Shown: positions 8,844-17,038 of the stretch, in pieces
Position numbering within the stretch: position 1 is the first letter of the stretch
Layout of the letters: each line of letters opens with the position of its first letter
Origin: JAICLV01 sp036380925
GTDB lineage: Bacteria > Actinomycetota > Actinomycetes > Acidothermales > Acidothermaceae
DNA length: 38,032 bases
Assembly: GCA_036380925.1 (NCBI GenBank)
Contig: DASVDW010000133.1
Span: forward strand, 1-38,032
Direction of reading: 5' to 3'
Program-made: the position numbers and the translations under genes
The notes under the pieces: model-generated
What the model saw: the letters and a program-made list of their open reading frames with translations, nothing else
What the model was told of the DNA's origin: nothing
The model's database searches: none

Positions 8844-8872
8844 TTGAGGTGTACGCCTAACAGGCGTACGGT
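8844..8872 (+). promoter_or_regulatory. tacAT promoter with operator in the spacer
   Basis: TTGAGG at 8844-8849 and TACGGT at 8867-8872 are spaced by 17 bases and fit -35 and TAnnnT -10 elements. A perfect inverted repeat, GTACGCCT (8851-8858) and AGGCGTAC (8862-8869) around AAC, occupies the spacer and reaches into the -10. A start site about 7 bases past the -10 would fall on the antitoxin ATG at 8879, implying a leaderless mRNA. The repeat is the expected kind of target for a ribbon-helix-helix repressor. Confidence 0.65.
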
Positions 8873-8878
8873 GTCGGT

Positions 8879-9154
8879 ATGAGTCCAACGGTGACCAAAT
8901 CCGAACGGCTGGCGGTGCGCCTGTCCGAGGAGCAGCGCGACCTGATCGACCGCGCTGCCGAGGCCGAGGGCCGCACAGTGACCGACTTCACCGTGCAAGC
9001 CACGATCACCCACGCCCGTGACGTGCTGGCCGACCGGCGGCTGTTCCTGCTCAACGCCGCCGCCTGGACCGAACTCAACGCAATCCTCGACCGACCCACA
9101 TCGCGGCGGCCGCGGCTAGAGAAGCAGTTCGACTCGCCGTCGATCTTCGAGTGA
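8879..9154 (+). CDS. TacA-like antitoxin (DUF1778, ribbon-helix-helix)
   Basis: 91 residues. The N-terminal ribbon-helix-helix part is KSERLAVRLSEEQRDLIDRA followed by AEAEGRTVTDFTVQAT, the classical DUF1778 pattern. The C-terminal tail (SRRPRLEKQFDSPSIFE) would wrap the toxin. In this family the antitoxin neutralises a GNAT acetyltransferase toxin and represses its own operon by binding palindromes. A palindrome lies directly upstream, and there is no Shine-Dalgarno, consistent with leaderless translation. The stop overlaps the toxin start as GTGA. Confidence 0.92.
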   Translation: MSPTVTKSERLAVRLSEEQRDLIDRAAEAEGRTVTDFTVQATITHARDVLADRRLFLLNAAAWTELNAILDRPTSRRPRLEKQFDSPSIFE

Positions 9155-9657
9155 GCGCCTATAGTCGGCCCCGCCCAATCCAGGCCGACGACGACCTCGC
9201 CTCATTCGACTGCGGCGAACCGAGCCTCAACGAATACCTGCGCAACCGGGCCTACAAGAACGACCAGGGCGCCGCCTCGCGCTGCTACGTCACGCTCCGC
9301 GAAGGTCGCGTGGTCGGCTACTACGCCCTCGCCATGGCCTCGATCGCGCACGCGTCAGCCCCGGGCAAGGTGCGACGCAACATGCCCGACCCGATCCCGG
9401 CGATCCTGCTGAGCCGTCTGGCGACCGACCGCAAAGAACAGGGCCAAGGCCTGGGCGCTAACCTCCTGCGCGACGCGATTACCAAGGCCGTCGAGGCCTC
9501 ACAAATCGTCGCAGCGCGGTGCCTTCTTGTGCACGCACTGAACGACGACGCAGCTGCCTTCTACGCGCACTTTGACTTCATCGAGTCGCCCACGGACCCG
9601 TATCACTTGCTCCTCCCGATGAAGGACGCCGAAGCGTTGGTCCACCGCCCGGCCTAG
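9151..9657 (+). CDS. TacT-like GNAT acetyltransferase toxin
   Basis: 168 residues, full length. It shows FDCGEPSLNEYLRNRAYKND, GAASRCYV, VVGYYALAMASIAHA, MPDPIPAILLSRLATDRKEQ and the acetyl-CoA loop GQGLGANLLRDAI, then LLVHALNDDAAAFYAHFDFI with the tyrosine expected as catalytic. TacT toxins acetylate the amino group of aminoacyl-tRNA and block translation. The start is GTG at 9151, inside the antitoxin stop. The gene looks intact, so the module is likely functional. It lies beside the frameshifted secreted-protein gene, which fits an exchangeable spot. Confidence 0.92.
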   Translation: MSAYSRPRPIQADDDLASFDCGEPSLNEYLRNRAYKNDQGAASRCYVTLREGRVVGYYALAMASIAHASAPGKVRRNMPDPIPAILLSRLATDRKEQGQGLGANLLRDAITKAVEASQIVAARCLLVHALNDDAAAFYAHFDFIESPTDPYHLLLPMKDAEALVHRPA

Positions 9658-9991
9658 CAGGCCAACAACCGTCTACACCCGCCGCCGTCCGGCATAGCGT
9701 TGTCGTACCGCTGCACCCGCTTCAACGCGCCGCGACATCAAACGGGCCCGCGATTAGGAAAGGCTCCGCCGTCGAGCCGAGCGCTCGGCGGAACTTTGCG
9801 TCTACCGCCCGACAAGACCAAGCAGTTCGATCGTCTCCTTGTCGTTGTCGCCTAGCTGCTGCTCAGAAGCGGGGTCGGCGAGCAGCCCGACCATGACAGC
9901 GGCGCCGGCGGTCTCGCGACGACGTGAAGCGCACCAGCAAGACCGGCGGGAGGTCAACGCGGCGCGCTCCGCGTGCGGCGGAGTCGCCACC
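9658..9991. other. gene-free stretch between convergent genes
   Basis: 334 bases between the toxin and the lipoprotein gene. It contains the hairpin listed separately at 9765-9792. A short minus-strand frame (ATG 9894 to 9802, MVGLLADPASEQQLGD and on) has no ribosome site or family resemblance and is not called. Confidence 0.5.
9765..9792. terminator. possible bidirectional terminator hairpin
   Basis: TCCGCCG (9765-9771) pairs with CGGCGGA (9786-9792), and inner GAG/CTC can add pairs. It lies between the convergent toxin and lipoprotein genes, where a two-way terminator is expected. There is no U-tract, which is common in actinobacteria but weakens the call. Confidence 0.35.
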
Positions 9992-10417
9992 CTAGTTGCG
10001 GTGGCCGCCGTCTGGGCCTTTCCGGGTGTCGTGGCCGTTGTGCCCATTGCCGCCACCGTCACCGTGGCCGTCCTTCTTGTTGCCGCGGTTGCCAGGGTCG
10101 GGCTGCGTCGGCTGGGCGGCCGGTGACGCGCTCGGCGTCGGCTGCGGAAGGTCGGCTCGGAGTTGAGCGGCGGCGGCGAGGATGCCCTTCGCCTGGCTCG
10201 CCGATATCTGCGCTTGATCGCGGGCCGCGATCGTGCGCGCGATCAACGCGTCGAGGTTGGTCCGGGCACCGCCATAGTCGTGGGCCCGCACAGCAGCGTC
10301 GACCTGCGCCAGCGCCGAGCGGACGCTGCTCGGCGCGGCGCTGCTGGCGCCGTTTCCGCATGCGGCAGCGGTCATCACGACAACGGCGGCGATGAGCGGC
10401 GGGAACCTTCGCCTCAT
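9992..10417 (-). CDS. lipoprotein with a helical domain and Gly/His/Asn-rich tail, coupled to a Ser/Thr kinase
   Basis: 141 residues from ATG 10417, which overlaps the kinase stop as ATGA. The signal peptide MRRRFPPLIAAVVVMTAAAC ends in a lipobox (TAAAC), so it should be lipidated and surface-exposed. The mature part is a helical unit (VRSALAQVDAAVRAHDYGGA, then RTNLDALIARTIAARD, ISASQAKGILAAAAQLRADL). A proline stretch and a low-complexity tail rich in Gly, Asn, His, Asp and Lys follow. The helical unit resembles domains found at the extracytoplasmic end of some actinobacterial Ser/Thr kinases, so it may help sense the signal for the upstream kinase; that is inference. The tail could bind metal. 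Confidence 0.75.
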   Translation of the reverse strand: MRRRFPPLIAAVVVMTAAACGNGASSAAPSSVRSALAQVDAAVRAHDYGGARTNLDALIARTIAARDQAQISASQAKGILAAAAQLRADLPQPTPSASPAAQPTQPDPGNRGNKKDGHGDGGGNGHNGHDTRKGPDGGHRN

Positions 10418-11553
10418 CGGCCGTTCACCGCGTCGTGCAGGCGTTGCAGGTCGGTCGACACCTTCGCGGGCACCCCCGTGTCCTGCGGTGGCGCCTTCGG
10501 CGTCGTGCTTCGGTGATCGCCGAGGACGAGCACCGCGACGATGAGCAACACCGCGATGGCCGCGCCGACCACCCACAGCAGCCGGTTGCGAGCGCTAGCA
10601 GCCGCGTTCGCCACGGCTCGCCTGGCTCGTTCGGCTCGCTCGGCGAAGCTCGGGCGATCATGGTGGCCCGCCGGCGCGGCCACGGGTGGCGCCTGCTGCG
10701 CCAGCGGTTTGGTAAGCGGCCGGGTGGACGGTTGCGCGCTGAGAGGCGCGATGGTGGCTGTTGTCGCGTCCATGCCGTGCGCGATGCCGCGCAGGGACCG
10801 GGCTATCCGCGTCGGCGAAGGACGTCTCGCGGGGTCGAGCGCGGTCATGGCAGCGAGAAGGTTTTGCCAGTCGCGTGGCAGCGTCGCCGGGATCGTGGGC
10901 GGTCGGGTCAGCCGGGCGACGGCCGCCTCCGCTGTCGTGCCCGGATACGCGCGCTCGCCGGTGAGCGCCTCGAGCAGGACGAGCCCAAGTGAGTACACGT
11001 CGGCCGCAGGCGTGACCGGTTCGGCGCGGACCTGCTCGGGTGCGAGGTACGCCGCGGTGCCGACGGTGAACCCGGTGTCGGTGACGGTGGGCGCGCCGTC
11101 GACGAGGCGGGCGATGCCGAAGTCGGCGAGAAGCACCCGGCCATCGCCCGTGAGCAGGACGTTGCCCGGCTTGACGTCGCGGTGGATGAGCCCGCATGCG
11201 TGCACGTAGCCGAGCGCGTCGGCGAGCTGCGCGCCGAGCGCCGCGACCCGCTGCGGTTCCAGCGCGACCCCCGAGCAACAGTCCGCCAGGGTGGCCCCCT
11301 CGATGAGCTCCATCACCAGCCACGGTTGGTCGTCGGTGACACCCGCGTCCAGCACAGTCACCAGGCCCGGGTGCGCGAGTCGGGCGAGGGTCTGCGCCTC
11401 GGACTCGAACCGGTTCCTGTTCGCGGTGTCGCGCAACACCTTGACCGCAACTGCGCGGCCGAGCACGGTGTCGCGCGCCGCGTAGACGTCGGCCATGCCG
11501 CCCCGGCCGAGCAGCCGCTGCACCTCGTAGCGGCCGCCGACCCGGTCCGGCAT
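10414..11553 (-). CDS. transmembrane serine/threonine protein kinase (PknB-like, no PASTA repeats)
   Basis: About 379 residues if ATG 11553 (MPDRVGGRYEVQRLLGRGGM) is the start; upstream in-frame codons exist but add nothing family-like. The Hanks-type kinase is complete: GRGGMADVYAA loop, VAVKVL lysine, LIHRDVKPGNVLL catalytic loop, LADFGIARL, and GTAAYLAPEQV in the activation segment. An Ala/Pro linker of about 60 residues leads to one membrane helix (LLWVVGAAIAVLLIVAVLVL). Only about 35 residues lie outside (TDLQRLHDAVNGR at the end), so there is no PASTA sensor. The lipoprotein encoded by the overlapping downstream gene may supply the extracytoplasmic sensing part. It probably autophosphorylates in the activation loop, as in the family. 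Confidence 0.92.
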   Translation of the reverse strand: MPDRVGGRYEVQRLLGRGGMADVYAARDTVLGRAVAVKVLRDTANRNRFESEAQTLARLAHPGLVTVLDAGVTDDQPWLVMELIEGATLADCCSGVALEPQRVAALGAQLADALGYVHACGLIHRDVKPGNVLLTGDGRVLLADFGIARLVDGAPTVTDTGFTVGTAAYLAPEQVRAEPVTPAADVYSLGLVLLEALTGERAYPGTTAEAAVARLTRPPTIPATLPRDWQNLLAAMTALDPARRPSPTRIARSLRGIAHGMDATTATIAPLSAQPSTRPLTKPLAQQAPPVAAPAGHHDRPSFAERAERARRAVANAAASARNRLLWVVGAAIAVLLIVAVLVLGDHRSTTPKAPPQDTGVPAKVSTDLQRLHDAVNGR

Positions 11554-11811
11554 AGCTGACACCACGCTCACGACAGTCTCATCCCCGACAACACGCGAAC
11601 CGACACTCGGCCACCACGCAGCGTGATCAACGGCGGCGTCGGCGTGCCTGGCAGTCAGTCTTCGGGTACACCAACTGGCTAGCGTTGACATCGCCGACCC
11701 GGCGTACTCGCCTTACGTCACGTGGGGACACAACGCCAGCATGAGCGCGACACGCTGGATCTCGGCGGTCCAGCTTCGAGCGCTGGTCGCGCAACGCGGG
11801 ATCGTGTGGTA
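11554..11811. promoter_or_regulatory. divergent promoter region of kinase and lipoprotein genes
   Basis: 258 bases between divergently read genes. It must hold promoters for both. No clear -35/-10 pair or operator could be picked with confidence. Confidence 0.3.
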
Positions 11812-13164
11812 ATGCCAAACAAGCGCCTGGCCGAGCCCGCCGTCCGCCGCATCGCGGCGGTGGTCGGGCTCAGCGTGGCGCTCACGGCCGGTTGCACAAC
11901 GCATCGACCGCCCGCGGCGGCGAGCCTCTCATCGCATTCGGCGACTGCCGCGGGCACGAGCGCCAGCGGCGCGCCGGGTTCAACGGTTCCATCCTCGGCC
12001 CAGCCGTCCCCGGTGTGCGTGCGCAACACGACGTGCGTGCCACCGCCGAACCCCGCCGACGTCCCAGCCGGACCCGCACCGCGCGCCCTGCCCGCAGGCG
12101 TCGCCGCGAGTGTGCGAGTCGTCGACCCGTGGCTGACGGACGGACACCTCGCGCAATGCCCGGCCCTGACCCCAGACGGCTTGCAACTGGTCTGCGCCGA
12201 ACTTCTGCCAAGCACGAGCGGGCAAGACAAGTTCCTCGGCCTCACCACGGTCGACGTCGCGGCACCGCACACCGCGCACACGCTGTACACCGCGACATCA
12301 GCCGACGCCCAGGCCGCCCTCGTCGCCGTCAGCAGCGACGCCGACTGGATCGTCTGGTCGGAAGACCGCGGCAACCCCAACGAAATCAACAACACCGACT
12401 GGGCGATCTACGCCTACAACCGCGCCACACGCGCCGTGCATCTGGTAAGCCAAGCGAGCCCCGCCGACGTCGCCAAGCACATCGACATGCCGACGGTCCA
12501 GCCCGCGCTAGCGAACGGCAAGGTGTGGTGGGCCGCCACCACAACCGGAAGCGACGGGCAGGTTCGGTCGCGGGTGTTCGCCGCGCCCGTGGCCGGCGGC
12601 GACCCCGCGCTTGTGGCCAATGACGGGCTGTTCCCGCAGCCAGTCGACGGCAACGGCGACGGACCGCACGGCACAACGGTCTACGCCGAAGGGCCGGACG
12701 CCGCGCACACCGCGGCGGTCCTACGGCGAATCGACGCCAGCGGCACGATGGTGCCCACCAACGCAGGTGATCGTGACATCTCCGCGCTCGCCGCCGGCAA
12801 GGCCGGCCTCGCCTGGGAGTTGCTCAGCCAACAGGTGGTCATCTACTACCAGGCCCCGCAATCCACAACACCGGTCGTGGTCGGGTCCCTCGGCGTCCAA
12901 CCCACCGACAACCCCGCCGAGCTCGGCGCCGACCTGCTCGGTGTCGCAGACCGGTACGTGGTGTGGTCGCAAAGCACAGGCGGCATGGTCTACGACACCA
13001 CAACCAACACCCTGTACAAGGTCACCGACTACGACTACCCGGTGATCGCGACAAACGGCGGCTCCGTCGTATGGGGCGTCGCGCCCCCCGCCTCAGACCA
13101 CCACATCAAAGACCCCTTGGCACTTCGGTACTTCGTGCTGCCCGCGCAACCGGCGACGAGCTAA
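11812..13164 (+). CDS. lipoprotein with beta-propeller-like repeats, function unknown
   Basis: About 450 residues from ATG 11812 (GTG 11806 is an alternative). The signal peptide VRRIAAVVGLSVALTAGC ends in a lipobox (LTAGC), followed by a Ser/Ala/Pro-rich linker. The body has repeated blade-like segments with WxxW-type ends: DADWIVWSEDRGNPNEINNT, GKVWWAATTTG, GLAWELLSQQ, DRYVVWSQSTGG, GGSVVWGVAPP. This resembles TolB/WD-type propellers that read out secreted or cell-wall polymers. No catalytic residues are recognisable. The residue composition is polar, rich in Asn, Thr and Asp, as usual for exported proteins. It is divergent from the kinase gene. Confidence 0.75.
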   Translation: MPNKRLAEPAVRRIAAVVGLSVALTAGCTTHRPPAAASLSSHSATAAGTSASGAPGSTVPSSAQPSPVCVRNTTCVPPPNPADVPAGPAPRALPAGVAASVRVVDPWLTDGHLAQCPALTPDGLQLVCAELLPSTSGQDKFLGLTTVDVAAPHTAHTLYTATSADAQAALVAVSSDADWIVWSEDRGNPNEINNTDWAIYAYNRATRAVHLVSQASPADVAKHIDMPTVQPALANGKVWWAATTTGSDGQVRSRVFAAPVAGGDPALVANDGLFPQPVDGNGDGPHGTTVYAEGPDAAHTAAVLRRIDASGTMVPTNAGDRDISALAAGKAGLAWELLSQQVVIYYQAPQSTTPVVVGSLGVQPTDNPAELGADLLGVADRYVVWSQSTGGMVYDTTTNTLYKVTDYDYPVIATNGGSVVWGVAPPASDHHIKDPLALRYFVLPAQPATS

Positions 13165-13284
13165 CAGGGATCTTGCCCCCGCCAGCGCACGCCGCTGCCA
13201 GCGATTTCAAACCGACCGCAGGCGGGGATGGGCCAGCAGAAGGTCACACTGTCATCACCGCAAGCCCGCCAGATTCTCTCGAAG

Positions 13285-14754
13285 TCACGGGATTTTGAGC
13301 ACCGTGATTTCTGGACCGACAAGCTGCTTGCCGAATGCGACATGGTCGAGCCCGTACTGCGGTAGGAGGTCCCAGCGGTAGCTGAGCGGAACGGCGGGTC
13401 GGATGTCGGCGACGACTTGCCCGACGCGCCGAAGGTGGTCGTAGACGCTGATCTCCGCTGCATAGCGCTGGGGTTCCAAACGGTAGCGGGATTCCATGTA
13501 GGACGACAGCACGACGTAGCAGTGGCAGTCGATGATGTCTGGTACCGATGCGATTGTCCCGACGGCCTGGCCGACGTCAGAGGTGTCGGTGTACGCCTCC
13601 TTGAATACGCGGCCGTCGTACTGCGCGGTGCCCTTCGGCAGCACTTCCGTGAGTCCGCTGAAACCCAACGCGAGCACGGCAGGCAGCGCGACGAGGGCGT
13701 AATGCGGGAACCGCACCCGGGATAAGCCCAAGGCCCCCAGCGCGACGACGACAAACAAGAAGGTCAGTCGCGCCGGAGCATCGCCCTTCCACACCGCGGC
13801 GACCGTGCCGCAGAGGATTGCGATCGTAAGCGGCCACCCGACGCTGCCTGGTATCGACTGCGTCAGGTGAAACCACAGCGCCGGACTGCTGCTGTCATAG
13901 CCAAGATGCCCGGTCGCCTGATGGGAAAATTGCCCCTGCACGCCGGCGCAGAAGCGCGACCACCGGAGGATGGCCCCCGGCACCAGCGCGACAAAGACAA
14001 GCGATGCCGCCGCAGAAGCCAGAGCCGCGAGACTGGCACGTCGACGCCACGACAGGTCCCGGGTGAGCACAACAGCTACCAGAACGGGCAGCAGACTAAA
14101 ACCCCCGATGTACTTGATAGCCCCCGCCACGCCAGCAAGCACACCCGCGAACAGCGCCCACCGAAACTGGCGCCCTCGTACAAACATTGCAGTTCCGACA
14201 AGTGACAACGTCGCGAAAAGCGCCTGCTCGATCTCCGGATGCGCGTACTCACTCATCCGGAACGCGGTATATGCGACGCCGACAGCGAGGGCGGCACACC
14301 AAGCCGCGATCCGCGCGCGCCGGTCCGGCTTACGGCACAACTGATAGGCCAGTGTGCCGGTCGCAAAGCAAAGAGCGGAACCGGCAATGGCCGATAATGC
14401 CCGGGCAAGGACGAATTGGGCGTCCGAGCCGCTGACCAAGATGTGCGGGTAAAAGATGCCCGCGACCCTGATGGCGACCGGCTCGATCATCATCGAGCCG
14501 CTCGGCCAGTCATACACAGCCGGCACGTGACCGTGTACCAGCATGTCGGCGCGACTAACGACCACTGATTCATCCGCCGTCGCCAGGCTCGGCAACCCGT
14601 GCGCGAGATACCAAAACCGAGGCAGCGCGACGCCCAACGTGACCAACAGCAGACCGACCCACAGCGACCGCACACCCGACGCGCGCTCACTTCGGCCGCG
14701 CCCCCGCGCGCCCGACGAACTGCGGTGTCTCACCGCAAGTCCAGCGCCGATCAA
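13285..14754 (-). CDS. polytopic GT-C glycosyltransferase (ArnT/PMT, GT39-like)
   Basis: 489 residues with about 10 to 11 hydrophobic segments. An N-terminal membrane helix (LLLVTLGVALPRFWYLAHGL) is followed by the first outer loop ATADESVVVSRADMLV, whose acidic pair is where GT-C enzymes place the catalytic residue. The pattern of many helices followed by a soluble C-terminal domain (after about 370) fits GT39/ArnT-like enzymes that move a sugar from a polyprenyl-phosphate donor to lipid, polysaccharide or protein at the outer face of the membrane. Donor and acceptor cannot be read from the sequence. Its end converges on the beta-propeller lipoprotein gene (120 bases between). Confidence 0.8.
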   Translation of the reverse strand: MIGAGLAVRHRSSSGARGRGRSERASGVRSLWVGLLLVTLGVALPRFWYLAHGLPSLATADESVVVSRADMLVHGHVPAVYDWPSGSMMIEPVAIRVAGIFYPHILVSGSDAQFVLARALSAIAGSALCFATGTLAYQLCRKPDRRARIAAWCAALAVGVAYTAFRMSEYAHPEIEQALFATLSLVGTAMFVRGRQFRWALFAGVLAGVAGAIKYIGGFSLLPVLVAVVLTRDLSWRRRASLAALASAAASLVFVALVPGAILRWSRFCAGVQGQFSHQATGHLGYDSSSPALWFHLTQSIPGSVGWPLTIAILCGTVAAVWKGDAPARLTFLFVVVALGALGLSRVRFPHYALVALPAVLALGFSGLTEVLPKGTAQYDGRVFKEAYTDTSDVGQAVGTIASVPDIIDCHCYVVLSSYMESRYRLEPQRYAAEISVYDHLRRVGQVVADIRPAVPLSYRWDLLPQYGLDHVAFGKQLVGPEITVLKIP

Positions 14755-14894
14755 CCGCTGCCTCCAATAGGTCTACATGGCACAATTGACATCTGCTGGG
14801 CAACGCGCCGCGGTCGCGCAAGACCACCGCGGGGCCGACCCAATTCCTGCGAAACTTCTTTATCACCGTATTCATCATCACCATCGGCTACCAG

Positions 14895-15490
14895 ACCGGA
14901 AGGCCTCGCCGACCAAACCGCCTCGGCGCCACCACCTATTGGTCCCGCGACCCCACCGGCACCCTCATCTCCGAACGGTCGGGCAGCAGCCACTACTACT
15001 TCCTTCGACGGCCTCGGCAGTCGTCGCCCTCATCAATCACACCGGCTCCGCGGTCGACACCTACAGCTACGACCCCTACGGAAACACGCGCACCAGCACC
15101 GGCACCACGTTCAACCCGTTCCACTACACCGGCGGTTACCACGACCCAAGCGGGCTCTACCACTACGGCGCCCGCTGCTACGACCCCACCCTCCGAAGAT
15201 TTACCCAACAAGACCTCACCGGCCAAGAAACCAACCTCTACACGTACCCCGGCAACGACCCGGTGAATGGAATAGACCCAAGCGGGCAGTTCAGCTTCGG
15301 CGGTGTGCTCGCAGGTCTAAGCGGCCTCCTGGCGATTGACTACCCGACCGTGAAGATCTTGGGGGACGTGGTCGCCGAAATCGGCGCTGTTGGAACAGAG
15401 ACAGGTTATTGGGAAGCCGCACTTGCCAAGTTATCGTTACCGGGCGCGGTGCCGTTCTTGCTGATAGACATGGGACTCGTCGGCCCCCCT
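14895..15490 (+). pseudogene. RHS-repeat protein fragment, frameshifted
   Basis: RHS core text is found in three successive frames. One frame gives LGATTYWSRDPTGTLISER and GSSHYYF; a second gives FDGLGS (near 15003-15024); the third gives VVALINHTGSAVDTYSYDP, FHYTGGYHDPSGLYHYGAR, YDPTLRRFTQQDLTG and YTYPGNDPVNGIDPSGQFS. An intact RHS protein would have these contiguous, so at least two small indels near 15003 and 15025 broke the gene. The usual long upstream part (YD repeats) is absent. The tip after DPSG is about 60 hydrophobic residues and matches no toxin I recognise. RHS proteins are large secreted polymorphic toxins or adhesins; this is a relic. Confidence 0.8.
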
Positions 15491-15649
15491 CTACGATTTG
15501 GTTGTGATAGCGCCGCCCGCTTTGCGGTTGTTGGTGTCGGGTGCGGCTGCTGGCGAACGTGGCAACCTGTCGGCCTATGGGCGCGTCCTAGTCACATGAG
15601 GCTCTTGGTGGCGGTTGTCGCCAGCGCAGTCGTTACTACCGCAGCGTCT

Positions 15650-16262
15650 TTGACTGTCGAGGAGCGGTTCGCGATAGTGCCGGAGTGGCTGCTCGACGCC
15701 GACGTCTCCGACGCCGCGATCCGCCTCTACGCCGTCCTTCTCCGCTATGGGCAGTCGTCGGGCGCGCGGATGCCCGGACGCGCCACGTTGGCCCGGCGGT
15801 TGCGGAAGAAGTCGGTGGACACCATCGACCGGGCGATGCGCGAACTCGTCGACATCGGCGCAGTTGTAGTTGAGCACCGCTACGACGGGCCGCAACGCCT
15901 GACCAACCGGTACCACCTGCACGCCCGCCGGCCGGGTGGGGTGAGCAACGACTTCGACGCTTCTTCTGGAGGTGGCCGCGTGAATGCGGCTACCCCCAAG
16001 GAGTCAGATCAGCCTGACCTGGCGGATGCGGCCGGGGGTGGCCGCAAATATGCGGCGGGGGTAGCCGCACCGGTGCGGCATAACCCAAAGCACTTCACCC
16101 AAAGCACCACCACCTCCCCCCAACCCCCCGCGGCGACCGCGGACGAGAGGAACCTTTGGAGGGCGGAGGAGGACCGGTTCCTCCAGTCGCTCGGCATCGC
16201 CGACGCCGACGCGTACGCCGCCGAGATCGGCGCGCTGCGCCGTGACGCGGGGCATGCCGGTG
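15650..16262 (+). pseudogene. helix-turn-helix protein of mobile-element type, truncated at its 3' end
   Basis: From LTVEERFAIVPEWLLDADVS (TTG 15650; an in-frame ATG at 15596 would add a short hydrophobic stretch) the sequence matches actinobacterial helix-turn-helix proteins often found on integrative or plasmid-like elements: AIRLYAVLLRYGQSSGARMP, ATLARRLRKKSVDTIDRAMR, VVVEHRYDGPQRLTNRYHLH. A Gly/Arg/Ala-rich linker with AAPVRHNPKHFTQS follows, then the start of a C-terminal domain (EEDRFLQSLGIADADAYAAE). At about 16253-16262 (DAGHAGGL) the text changes abruptly to the antisense of a GAF-ANTAR gene, so the C-terminal domain is lost. The frame happens to stay open to 16531, giving a false longer protein. 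Confidence 0.75.
15971..16079 (+). repeat. two near-identical hairpin motifs plus a 16-base palindrome
   Basis: GGTGGCCGC then ATGCGGC occurs at 15971-15991 and again at 16037-16056, a spacing of 66 bases. The first forms an inverted repeat with GCGGCTACC (one G-T pair). Just after the second, GCCGCACC/GGTGCGGC at 16064-16079 is a perfect palindrome. All lie inside the linker of the helix-turn-helix gene. Confidence 0.5.
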
Positions 16263-16741
16263 GCTTGATGAACCTGCATTCGGTAATCCGCGCCCGGAGT
16301 CGACTCAGGAGCGAACACGTCATCGGTTGCCGTGACGAGTTGCAGATGCGCCATCGCGGCCACGTCGGCAGCGAACAACGCCGCGGAAAGCCCCTCGGCC
16401 GCGAGTTCGCCGGGGGTGTCGCGGTACAGGTCCAGCGCGCCGACGGTGATCGCGCCGATGCGCAACGGGAATGCAAAGAGCGCGCGGACCCCGGACGCCG
16501 GCAGGTCGCCCAAAGGCGCCCACCTGGCTAGGTCGACCCCCTCTGAGCGGTCTAAGTCGGCGATGAGCACCGGCGAACCTGACGTGACGGCGTCGATGCA
16601 GGGACCCACGCCGGTGGTCAGCTGCAGGTCCTCGATGCCGGCGGCTCGCTCGTCCGTGGCGCAGACCGTCCCCCGGTTGCGCGCTTCTGTGAGCATTGAG
16701 ATTCCGGCGCCAAGACACATCCGCAGGATCTCGACACACAA
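16253..16741 (-). pseudogene. GAF-ANTAR antiterminator-type protein, truncated before its RNA-binding domain
   Basis: The minus strand encodes LCVEILRMCLGAGISML, then GIEDLQLTTGVGPCIDAVTS, SGVRALFAFPLRIGAITVGA, LDLYRDTPGELAAEGLSAAL and finally YRMQVHQATGM. This is the GAF domain and the first few residues of ANTAR (VHQATGM normally continues as MVQLGVSxxEALxRLRAxA). Here it stops at 16253, the same place where the opposite-strand helix-turn-helix gene is cut. The N-terminus is also unclear: the frame runs back only to a TGA near 16813, with no good start, while another frame (MSDPQPSLRLLGSVLAAGRE from about 16821) could be the true beginning displaced by an indel. GAF-ANTAR proteins bind RNA hairpins to prevent termination; this one cannot. 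Confidence 0.75.
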
Positions 16742-17025
16742 CTGGCACAGTCGGTGCGGCCCTCTCGGCCGGCCGCCAAGACGGAGCCGAGCAGCCGTAG
16801 CGAAGGCTGTGGATCAGACACCGGAGCGGACCCGCGGCGAAGCGGTCACATGCTCCTTCGCCCCTGCTCGTGACGGCCAGTCTCGCACAATCGCGACTTC
16901 GCCGCAGACCATGCGCCACCCGTGAGGCGTGTAGACGGCCCGCGACGGGGCACAGCCTGAGCGTGCCATAGTGCGCGTAATCGTCGCCTCGGTCTAGATC
17001 CCCGCCGCGGTCGCTGCAAACCAGC

Positions 17026-17032
17026 GGAGGAG
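17026..17032 (+). promoter_or_regulatory. strong ribosome binding site
   Basis: GGAGGAG six bases before ATG 17039 fixes the start of the HATPase gene. Confidence 0.8.
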
Positions 17033-17038
17033 CGGGTC

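Noticed and set aside
9839..10126. Plus-strand frame with a hydrophobic stretch that looks like a membrane helix
   Set aside because: It is antisense to the Gly/His/Asn-rich tail of the lipoprotein, which mirrors as Val/Ala-rich; the kinase-coupled lipoprotein is better supported.
14777..16531. Apparent single 584-residue protein containing RHS and helix-turn-helix parts
   Set aside because: Its first 80 residues are in a non-coding-like frame, the RHS text uses three frames, and the end is antisense to a GAF domain. It is a chance fusion of pseudogenes.
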